A stretch of 7,899 nt of DNA from NCBI GenBank assembly GCA_002371755.1, contig DFGM01000059.1, positions 1 to 7,899 on the forward strand, in the 5' to 3' direction. This DNA comes from Verrucomicrobia bacterium UBA3750 (GTDB lineage: Bacteria > Verrucomicrobiota > Kiritimatiellia > RFP12 > UBA1067). The translations under genes were made by a program, and so were the position numbers. Shown here piece by piece: positions 1 through 5,730 of the stretch (positions are counted from its first letter, which is position 1; the number at the start of each line of letters is the position of its first letter). The notes beneath the pieces are model-generated. The model was not told the origin of the DNA. It was given only the letters and a program-made list of their open reading frames with translations, and made no database searches.

Positions 1-833
1 TCGACTTCCAGTGGCTCAGGCTTAACAATGGCGGCGAAGTGGTCTGCGGTGCATGGAATACCGGGACGCTGAAGTATTGTTTCTGGCACTACAAAAACGA
101 CATCGAGGTCATATTCTCCGGCAACAGCCAGGGTTACCAGACGGTCCCCGGCATTGCGCCCGACTTCATGCGCCATACTGCGGTGTTGGACATGAAGAAC
201 CGCTCGATCGCCTACGTGACCGGCGGCGTGTCCGTTCCTTTCACGGTAAACCCGTCCGCTCCATTCAATGCGACGGACAAGAGCGTTGACGGGTTTGGAG
301 TTTTCGACGGCATCCAAGATGGCATCGCACAGGGCATGACGTCTTACGCCCGCGTCTACGCCGTTCGCATCTACGAGGACGACAAACTCATCCATGAGTT
401 CCTGCCGTACAAGAGCGGCGAGGTCGTCAGCCTTCGCGATACAAAGACCGGCTATGTAGCGACCAAGACTGCGAAGAGCGGCGTGACAAATCCTGCCTGG
501 CCGAAGATCGGCGGCAAGGGCGTGGACGGCGCGGAGAAGTGGATTGTCGAGCCGCAGGCTGCGGTGACGCTGACGAAGAACGACGAGCCCAAGACGATTA
601 TTGCAAATGCCGCTGGCGCTGTTTCGTACAAGTGGACGAAGAACGGCGAGGCGATTGAAGGTGGCGAGAACGGCGAGTTGACCGTTTCCTGGGAGAAGCG
701 CAGCACAGACAATACCGTCGATACATACACTGTCACGGCGGTATACGATGTCTTCGGCACGGAGACGAAGGGGACTCCCAAGACATTCACAGTCGAGAAC
801 CTCCCGCTTGGTCTCTTGATAATCGTGCGCTAA
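1..833 (+). CDS. LamG-like / Ig-like domain surface protein, C-terminal part (5' truncated by window edge)
   Basis: The reading frame is open from base 3 to the TAA at 831-833 with no convincing start, so this is the last 276 residues of a longer protein. A GTG at 39 is in frame but has no ribosome binding site and cuts into a domain, so I do not take it as the start. The first ~150 residues look like the end of a concanavalin/LamG-like jelly-roll: a stretch of the form 'ARVYAVRIYEDDKL' followed by 'LRDTKTGYV' matches the usual close of such domains, where a displayed-object strand is followed by 'GLYD..TGKF'. Residues ~185-265 resemble an Ig-like fold (SYKWTKNGEAIEGG, later DTYTVTAVY). The protein ends in a short hydrophobic stretch, PLGLLIIVR, which is too short for a membrane anchor. 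No PEP-CTERM, LPXTG or barrel motif is visible. It is probably extracellular or surface-attached and may bind carbohydrate. The substrate cannot be told, and domain calls are by eye. Confidence 0.7.
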   Translation, partial: DFQWLRLNNGGEVVCGAWNTGTLKYCFWHYKNDIEVIFSGNSQGYQTVPGIAPDFMRHTAVLDMKNRSIAYVTGGVSVPFTVNPSAPFNATDKSVDGFGVFDGIQDGIAQGMTSYARVYAVRIYEDDKLIHEFLPYKSGEVVSLRDTKTGYVATKTAKSGVTNPAWPKIGGKGVDGAEKWIVEPQAAVTLTKNDEPKTIIANAAGAVSYKWTKNGEAIEGGENGELTVSWEKRSTDNTVDTYTVTAVYDVFGTETKGTPKTFTVENLPLGLLIIVR

Positions 834-861
834 GCTTTCTGACGAAATAATCGCGCTAGAG

Positions 862-894
862 TGCGGCGGGCAGGGGACGCACCCTACCGCCGCA
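862..894. repeat. GC-rich inverted repeat / hairpin downstream of the surface-protein gene
   Basis: TGCGGCGG (862-869) pairs perfectly with CCGCCGCA (887-894). A small internal bulge (GC against A) leads to a second 4-bp stem, AGGG (872-875) with CCCT (882-885), and a 6-base loop. The hairpin starts 28 bases after the TAA of the upstream gene, where a transcript end is expected. No run of T follows on either strand, so it is not a classical intrinsic terminator. It could still act as a transcript-end stabiliser or a Rho-linked terminator, or be a copy of a dispersed REP-like element. Only the pairing is observed; the role is inferred. Confidence 0.5.
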
Positions 895-940
895 TCGCCA
901 CCTATTGATATTTGAGGTAATTTCAAAACCCCCGAATATA

Positions 941-1017
941 TCTCACGCCAAGTTCGCCAAGTGCGCGAAGTTTTGTTTTTAGGGTCACTTTGCGAACTTG
1001 GCGGACTTTGCGTGAGA
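941..1017. repeat. Large inverted repeat with 31-bp arms made of CGCNAAGTN nonamers
   Basis: The left arm (941-971) and right arm (987-1017) are reverse complements at 27 of 31 positions. Two of the four mismatches become G-U pairs in the plus-strand RNA. The loop (972-986) is T-rich. Each arm begins with TCTCACGC and is itself a tandem of three units in 9-base steps: CGCCAAGTT, CGCCAAGTG, CGCGAAGT in the left arm and, read on the other strand, CGCAAAGTC, CGCCAAGTT, CGCAAAGT in the right arm. Similar CGCAAAG-type intergenic repeats are common in several phyla. The element sits between two plus-strand genes and ahead of the protease promoter. It lacks a following T-tract. It may be a REP-like dispersed element, a mRNA stem or a transcription barrier; the sequence alone does not decide. 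Confidence 0.75.
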
Positions 1018-1070
1018 CTAAAAAGATGGTTTTGCAACTGGCTCATTTGCTTATGGTAGCCCAGCCATAC

Positions 1071-1099
1071 TGGACGGGAAGGGCATAAAATGGTAGAAT
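1071..1099 (+). promoter_or_regulatory. Candidate sigma-70-type promoter for the tricorn-like protease gene
   Basis: TGGACG (1071-1076, four of six matches to TTGACA) is followed after 17 bases by TAGAAT (1094-1099, close to TATAAT) preceded by TGG, an extended -10-like context. Transcription would begin near 1106, upstream of the ribosome binding site at 1121-1127 and the ATG at 1138. This geometry fits the shorter gene start and argues against the in-frame ATG at 1090, which would lie upstream of the predicted transcript start. It is a by-eye match only. Confidence 0.35.
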
Positions 1100-1120
1100 A
1101 TCTCCAATATCTCGTCAAGA

Positions 1121-1127
1121 AAGGGAG
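1121..1127 (+). promoter_or_regulatory. Shine-Dalgarno sequence deciding the protease start
   Basis: AAGGGAG ends 10 bases before the ATG at 1138 and 13 bases before the second ATG at 1141. The in-frame ATG at 1090 has no comparable purine tract at the right distance and would put 16 extra residues ahead of an otherwise normal signal peptide. The site therefore selects 1138 as the start. Confidence 0.6.
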
Positions 1128-1137
1128 ATGTGACGGT

Positions 1138-4100
1138 ATGATGACAAAGGAAACCTTTGCAGTATTTATGGCTCTAACAGTCTGCTTGCCTGTATTTGCC
1201 CAAATTCCGCAGGATGAGCACGATTTTTCGCGTATTTATCTGGGTTCGAATCCAAGTGTGAGCGGTGATGGCAGGATGTTCGTCTTTGAATGGAACGATC
1301 ACCTTTGGCTGGCAGACACAAAGGGAGGATATGCACGCCGGCTCGGCAATTCCGATGCGGCCGACTCCTGGCCCGTGATGAGCCCGGATGGCACTCGTGT
1401 CGCATTTGCGTCCGATCGCGATGGCGGATGCAAGATTTTCGAGTTCGATATCTCCCAGGATTCAGTTCGTCAGATAACATTCCATTCCGAGTCCACGTAT
1501 CCGCGTTCATGGGCAAGCGACGGCACACGCATTCTCGCACAAGTTTTCCGCGATTCGTCAGGTCCAAAGACATGCGAACGCATTGCCATAATCAACACGG
1601 CCAAGCGCGAACAGGAAGTGATTCCTTTCGATGTTCCCGCAAGCGATCCTGCGATGAGCCCGGACGGCAAAAGCCTTTTGTTCACCCGTCGTGGCGACGA
1701 GCTCTACCGCAAGCGTCCGAAGTCGAAAGGCCCGGCGGCGGGTCAAATATGGCTGTTCGACCTTGAAACAGAAGTTTTCACGCCTATTGTGGCGCACGAT
1801 TCCGATTGCCGCAATCCAGTATGGAGGCCGGACGGCAAGGGGTTCTATTATCTTGACGCACGCAGCGGCTCGCGCAATGTTTGGTACAGGAGCCTCGACG
1901 GCACCGAAGAGAGACAGCTTACCGACTTCAAGGGCGATCATGTATTCCAGCTTTCGCTGAGTGCAGACGGGTGCACGATGGTGTTTCGCCAGCTTTTCGA
2001 CTTCTGGCGCTTCAATCCCACGACGCCCGAAAAGGCGCCTGAACGTATTTTCCTGAAGCCGGAGACGGGCTATGTGGAGCGCGGCAAGTCGAAGCGGCGG
2101 CGCTACGATACATGTTGGAACAACGACACGCCGGGCGATGTCACGTTCTGCGACAACGGTTCGCAAATCGCATTCACGACGGGCGGCGACGTCTATGTGA
2201 TGGATACGGTGATTTGCGAGCCGACGCTCGTCCACGGCGACACGCGCACCCATGAGCGCGAATGCGTATTTTCGCCGGACGGGAAGGCGCTCTATTATAC
2301 GAGCGACCGCGGCGACAGCGCACGCATCATCAAGGCGGAGCCGGAGGATCCGATGAAGCCGTGGTGGGAGAACTCCAACTTCAGGAAGACCGAGGTCGTA
2401 CCCGATGGTGCGCAGCGCATGGCGTTTTCCATCAGCCCCGACGGGACTCGACTCGCCTGGCAGGATCCTAGCGGCGTATTCACTTTCGCCGATACCAACG
2501 GCAACATCATTGCGCGGGGTCCGGCCGCCACCGAGGCTGGAGGATATGCCTGGAGTCCGGACGGGAAATGGATTGCAGCCCAGCTTGCCGACGAGTTCGC
2601 CAACCACGATGTCTGGATTATTTCCACCGATGGCTCGCGCGAGCCATACAACCTCTCTCGAAACTTCAAATACGATGGCGAGCCCGTCTGGAGTCCGGAC
2701 GGAAAGATTATCGCATTCGTCTCGGAGCTGCCGGAGTTCGGCGACGGCAAGTTTTTGAGATACGTCTACCTTGACCGCGCCGTCGAAGAGATGGAGACGT
2801 ATACCTACGAACTCGACAAAGCCCGCAATGTCATACGCGAGAACGCCACCGACCCGCAGCGGTATGCCGCGCTGGAGCTTCCCAGAGTCGACGATGAAGA
2901 CGGCGGCAAGAGCGTCAGAATAGATTTTTCCGATTTGTCCGAGCGCGTAAGGACGGTGAAGACGCGCGCCTACCTGCCGTTCTTCCGCTGGGATTCGCGC
3001 ACGATAGCCTACGCCGTCTCGGACCGGCGCACGGATACGGTGCATATTCCCGACGCGCTCCAGGGGAAGAAGCTCTACGACTGCGCCGGCGTGCCGCGAG
3101 CCTGGGTCCAGAAGGATGACAAGGTGCTGTGGATGGTCGGGAACCGGCCTGCAATCGGCGAAAGGGCGCTTGCCTTCAACGTCTATCAGGATACAAACTA
3201 CGAGGACTATCAGGAGTTGGGCTTTCGTACGGCGTGGGCGCGCATAAGGGATTTGTATTACGACCCCAAGACCCATGGAGTCGATTGGGCGGAGATAGGC
3301 GAGAAGTTCCTGGAGCCTGCGCGCCGCGCCCCCTCGTATTCCGTCTTCATCCGCGTCATGAACATGGTGCTTGGCGAGCTCGATTCTTCCCATCTCGGTT
3401 TCTACGCCGACGAAAACTCCAACAAGGAGTGGGCCAGGAAGACGCCTAGGGGTGCATGGGAGATTACCACCGCCCATCTTGGCATACGCTTCGAGCGTGA
3501 AAACGCTCCTGACGGCTGGGTGGTGCGCGATGTGATTCCGGACGGCCCGGCAGACAGATGCGGCTTCGACATTCGTCCGGGAGATGTCGTAATCGCCATA
3601 GACGGCCAGCCGACCGGCGGAGGGATAGATCCCGCCCAGGTGCTCAACGGCCCGCCAAACCGCAAAGTCCGCGTCACATTCCGCCGTGTGGGCGGAAGCG
3701 CCGAGACGATAGTCGTGCCGTCATTCTCCTTCAGGGAGGCGCGCGTGAAAGTCGGCGCACAGGAAATCAATTCGAATCGCAAGTTCGTCCATGAGAAATC
3801 CGCCGGGGCTTTTGGCTATCTCAATATCGATGCAATGGACTACCAGAGCCTGTGGAGATTCCAGCATGAAGTATTCTCCGAGGGCTACGGCAGAGACGGG
3901 CTCATAATCGACGTGAGAAACAATTTCGGCGGCTTCACTGCCGACCAGATGCTGCAAATCCTGCTGGGGGCGGACCATTCGCGCGCCGTGACGCGCACTT
4001 GCGGCCCCGGGTATCTTTTCGGCTACTGGGGGCGGCCGGTGTGGTCGAAGCCGATAGTCGTGCTCTGCAACGAGAACACAGGCTCAAACGGAGAAATTTT

Positions 4101-4413
4101 CTCGCATGCGATAAAGACGTTGAAGCGTGGCCGGCTCGTCGGGCGAGAGACGGGGGGCGGGGTTATCGGCACATACGATTCCGCGCTTCTCGACCTCGGA
4201 TTCTTCCGCGACGCACGCTACGGCTGGTTCGTTCTTGACGGCACCGACATGGAACACCATGGCGCGAAGCCAGATTTCGAAGTGGACAACGACCCAGCCG
4301 ACGTCAATCGCGGCATAGACCGGCAGCTGGAGAAGGCGATTGAAGTGTTGGCGGCGGAAGTAGAGGCCTGGAGAGCGGCCAATCCTCCGATACAGTTCAA
4401 GTTCTCCCGCTGA
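1138..4413 (+). CDS. Exported tricorn protease-like S41 family peptidase (PD40 beta-propeller + PDZ + S41 core)
   Basis: A serine peptidase of the tricorn branch of family S41, which trims peptides released by larger proteases. The product is 1091 residues from ATG 1138, close to the ~1070 of archaeal tricorn. Residues 1-21 form a signal peptide (hydrophobic run, probable cut VFA|QI), so it should act in the periplasm or outside the cell, unlike cytosolic archaeal tricorn. Residues ~30-620 carry repeated PD40/TolB-type SPDG motifs (at about 82, 174, 229, 379, 433, 473, 519), consistent with two propellers that gate substrate. A helical C1-like segment starts near 690, a PDZ domain spans ~780-853, and the catalytic C2 region follows. 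By position and context the catalytic set is Ser751/His752 (GELDSSH), nucleophile Ser983 (NTGSNGE) and Glu1039 (DMEHHGAKPD), matching Ser745/His746, Ser965 and Glu1023 of Thermoplasma tricorn. Asn984 stands where tricorn has Asp966. The gene appears monocistronic and converges on yggS. Family assignment is firm; substrate and localisation are inferred. Confidence 0.92.
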   Translation: MMTKETFAVFMALTVCLPVFAQIPQDEHDFSRIYLGSNPSVSGDGRMFVFEWNDHLWLADTKGGYARRLGNSDAADSWPVMSPDGTRVAFASDRDGGCKIFEFDISQDSVRQITFHSESTYPRSWASDGTRILAQVFRDSSGPKTCERIAIINTAKREQEVIPFDVPASDPAMSPDGKSLLFTRRGDELYRKRPKSKGPAAGQIWLFDLETEVFTPIVAHDSDCRNPVWRPDGKGFYYLDARSGSRNVWYRSLDGTEERQLTDFKGDHVFQLSLSADGCTMVFRQLFDFWRFNPTTPEKAPERIFLKPETGYVERGKSKRRRYDTCWNNDTPGDVTFCDNGSQIAFTTGGDVYVMDTVICEPTLVHGDTRTHERECVFSPDGKALYYTSDRGDSARIIKAEPEDPMKPWWENSNFRKTEVVPDGAQRMAFSISPDGTRLAWQDPSGVFTFADTNGNIIARGPAATEAGGYAWSPDGKWIAAQLADEFANHDVWIISTDGSREPYNLSRNFKYDGEPVWSPDGKIIAFVSELPEFGDGKFLRYVYLDRAVEEMETYTYELDKARNVIRENATDPQRYAALELPRVDDEDGGKSVRIDFSDLSERVRTVKTRAYLPFFRWDSRTIAYAVSDRRTDTVHIPDALQGKKLYDCAGVPRAWVQKDDKVLWMVGNRPAIGERALAFNVYQDTNYEDYQELGFRTAWARIRDLYYDPKTHGVDWAEIGEKFLEPARRAPSYSVFIRVMNMVLGELDSSHLGFYADENSNKEWARKTPRGAWEITTAHLGIRFERENAPDGWVVRDVIPDGPADRCGFDIRPGDVVIAIDGQPTGGGIDPAQVLNGPPNRKVRVTFRRVGGSAETIVVPSFSFREARVKVGAQEINSNRKFVHEKSAGAFGYLNIDAMDYQSLWRFQHEVFSEGYGRDGLIIDVRNNFGGFTADQMLQILLGADHSRAVTRTCGPGYLFGYWGRPVWSKPIVVLCNENTGSNGEIFSHAIKTLKRGRLVGRETGGGVIGTYDSALLDLGFFRDARYGWFVLDGTDMEHHGAKPDFEVDNDPADVNRGIDRQLEKAIEVLAAEVEAWRAANPPIQFKFSR

Positions 4414-4426
4414 AACGGAGAAGTTG
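4398..4426. terminator. Possible bidirectional hairpin at the convergent gene junction
   Basis: CAAGTTCTCC (4398-4407) and GGAGAAGTTG (4417-4426) are inverted repeats with nine of ten pairs and a 9-base loop that contains the protease stop codon. The stem fills the whole 13-base space between the two stop codons and extends into the end of the protease gene. No T-tract follows in either direction, so function as an intrinsic terminator is uncertain. Its position between two converging transcripts is the main argument for it. Confidence 0.3.
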
Positions 4427-5212
4427 TCAATCCAGTATGCGGACGGTCGGGCCGGCTCCGGAATAGGAGTCGAGTCCCACGCCCGTGCCGAACGATTCGT
4501 CCGCCTCGGCTCTGACGCTGCGTATCTTTTCGCGTTCGCCAAAGAGGATGGTGCCCAGGCGCACCCATGTGGCGCCTTCTTCCACTGCGACTTCGAAATC
4601 TCCGCTCATTCCCATGGAAAGGCGCGGCAATTTCGCGCCGAGCCGCTTCTCGATACCGTCGCGCAATTCGCGCAACTTGCGGAAGAACGGCCGCGCATCT
4701 TCGGGATTTTCGCTAAAGGGAGCCATTGTCATGAAGCCTTCCACGGTGACGCGGGGGCATTCTTCAATGATATGGCGCAGCACATCCTCCACGACCTCGG
4801 GAGCCATGCCGCTCTTTGATTTCTCGCCCGAGACGTTGACTTCAAGGAGGATATGAGGCTGCGCACCGATTTGCTCGGCCACCATGTTTATCCTGTCTGC
4901 CAGCTTTGCCGAATCGACAGAGTGGATGAAATCGAACGTCTCCAGGGCGTGGCGCACTTTATTGGACTGCAAGTGGCCGATAAGATGCCAATCCATGCCG
5001 CCCACGCTGCGTTCCTTCTTCCACATTGCCTCCTGAACCTTGTTCTCGCCGACGATGGAAAGCCCGGCGTCTCTGGCTTCCCGCACCACGTCTTCACCAT
5101 GGGTTTTCGTGACGGCTATGATTTCTATGTCGTCCGGATTGCGCCCTGCGCGCTTTGCGGCGGCTGCAATTCTGGCTTTGACCTTGCCGAGTATGGTATC
5201 AAGCGTTTCCAT
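4427..5212 (-). CDS. yggS: YggS/PLPBP family pyridoxal phosphate homeostasis protein
   Basis: A cytoplasmic PLP-binding protein of the PLPBP (YggS/PROSC/YBL036C) family, a fold-type III alanine-racemase-like TIM barrel without known catalytic activity that buffers PLP and affects amino-acid pools. The 261-residue product shows the PLP lysine in IIAVTKTHG at Lys36, the same number as in E. coli YggS. It also has HLIGHLQSNK (about 76-85), the VNVSGEKSKSG segment (about 125-135) and the phosphate-binding MGMSGDFEVAVEEGATWVRLGT region (200-221). The usual family end, LFG, falls at 224-225; about 36 further residues of low-complexity character follow, ending in TVRILD, so the protein is longer than the usual ~230. 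The ATG at 5212 is the correct start because the family N-terminus aligns there and a spaced AAAGGA precedes it. It is the last visible gene of the minus-strand cluster, 29 bases after the outer-membrane protein gene. Confidence 0.95.
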   Translation of the reverse strand: METLDTILGKVKARIAAAAKRAGRNPDDIEIIAVTKTHGEDVVREARDAGLSIVGENKVQEAMWKKERSVGGMDWHLIGHLQSNKVRHALETFDFIHSVDSAKLADRINMVAEQIGAQPHILLEVNVSGEKSKSGMAPEVVEDVLRHIIEECPRVTVEGFMTMAPFSENPEDARPFFRKLRELRDGIEKRLGAKLPRLSMGMSGDFEVAVEEGATWVRLGTILFGEREKIRSVRAEADESFGTGVGLDSYSGAGPTVRILD

Positions 5213-5220
5213 TCCTTTAT

Positions 5221-5226
5221 TCCTTT
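5221..5226 (-). promoter_or_regulatory. Shine-Dalgarno sequence of yggS, with a duplicated copy touching the start codon
   Basis: On the minus strand AAAGGA (5226-5221) lies 8 bases before the ATG at 5212. A second AAAGGA directly abuts the ATG and is too close to serve. The two copies form the direct repeat AAAGGAATAAAGGAAT, so the outer copy is the likely functional site. Confidence 0.5.
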
Positions 5227-5241
5227 AATATGGCGATGGAC

Positions 5242-5730
5242 TCACCAGCTGCGGCGAAGTCCCGCCGAGAACGAGAAGAGAAAGCCGCCATGGTCAAGGC
5301 CGGAGAATGCGGTCATGTCGCACCTTAGCGACCAGTGGTCGTCAAAGTGCCAGAACGTGCCTGTGCCGAGGTAAGGTCCGCAATCCTTCTCGATGAAGTC
5401 TTCAAGCCCGAATGTGAAGAACGGGTCGAGCCTTTCATAGCCCCACCAGTGCCAAAGAGCGCCGCCGGAATACGCAAAGACGTTCTCGCATTGGGCGAGA
5501 GAGAAGTCCAGCGCCCAGAAGTCGTTCGCATACCAGCCGAAACGGATGATGCCGGAGCCTGTCCTGTGGAGGGCGCTGTCGCCGGCAGGGAGGTTGAGCC
5601 CTGCGGCGGCACCTGCGTACCAATGGTCCAAGTCGGAAGCATATTCATCCGTTTCCGTCTCGGATGCAGAGGCCGAGGCAAATATGCAAAGAGCGGATAT
5701 TGCGGAGACGATATGCTTTTTTGCACTCAT
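5242..5730 (-). CDS. Small putative outer-membrane beta-barrel protein, function unknown
   Basis: I do not recognise this gene by name. The 162-residue product starts with a signal peptide (KK, hydrophobic run 6-18, likely cut ASA|SE after residue 22), leaving ~140 mature residues, about the size of an 8-stranded barrel such as OmpX. The mature part has alternating polar/hydrophobic stretches rich in Gly, Tyr, Phe and Trp (nine Trp in total, e.g. ALWHWWGY at 91-98), for example PYLGTGTFWHF and WSLRCDMTAF. It ends in FSFSAGLRRSW, a strand with a terminal aromatic residue as recognised by the BAM machinery. The cysteine at 15 lies in the signal peptide but the preceding residues (SALC) do not form a good lipobox. 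Its ATG overlaps the lgt stop as ATGA, and a Shine-Dalgarno-like AAAGG lies 9 bases upstream, so it is probably translated by coupling to lgt. Barrel topology and location are inferred, not proven. Confidence 0.75.
   Translation of the reverse strand: MSAKKHIVSAISALCIFASASASETETDEYASDLDHWYAGAAAGLNLPAGDSALHRTGSGIIRFGWYANDFWALDFSLAQCENVFAYSGGALWHWWGYERLDPFFTFGLEDFIEKDCGPYLGTGTFWHFDDHWSLRCDMTAFSGLDHGGFLFSFSAGLRRSW

Noticed and set aside
1052..1073. Short palindromes TATGG..CCATA and CCAG..CTGG upstream of the protease promoter, possible operator
   Set aside because: Four- and five-base arms are expected by chance in this length, and no repeat of either is seen nearby.
1090..1137. Longer N-terminus of the protease from ATG 1090
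   Set aside because: It has no ribosome binding site, overlaps a candidate -10 box, and would place 16 residues before a normal signal peptide.
834..1137. CRISPR array or mobile element suggested by the repeats in the intergenic region
   Set aside because: The repeats are 9-base units inside one inverted pair, with no spacers, no transposase remnant and no target-site duplication visible.
1558..3477. 639-codon open frame on the minus strand opposite the protease gene
   Set aside because: Its codons are in exact register with the protease codons, so it stays open simply because the protease rarely uses TTA, CTA or TCA. The translation is Arg/Val/Ala-rich with no recognisable domain, while the plus-strand product is a clear family member.
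4424..4856. Plus-strand open frames opposite yggS
   Set aside because: They are shadows of the well-supported yggS gene; their translations show no family motif or signal and they lack ribosome binding sites.
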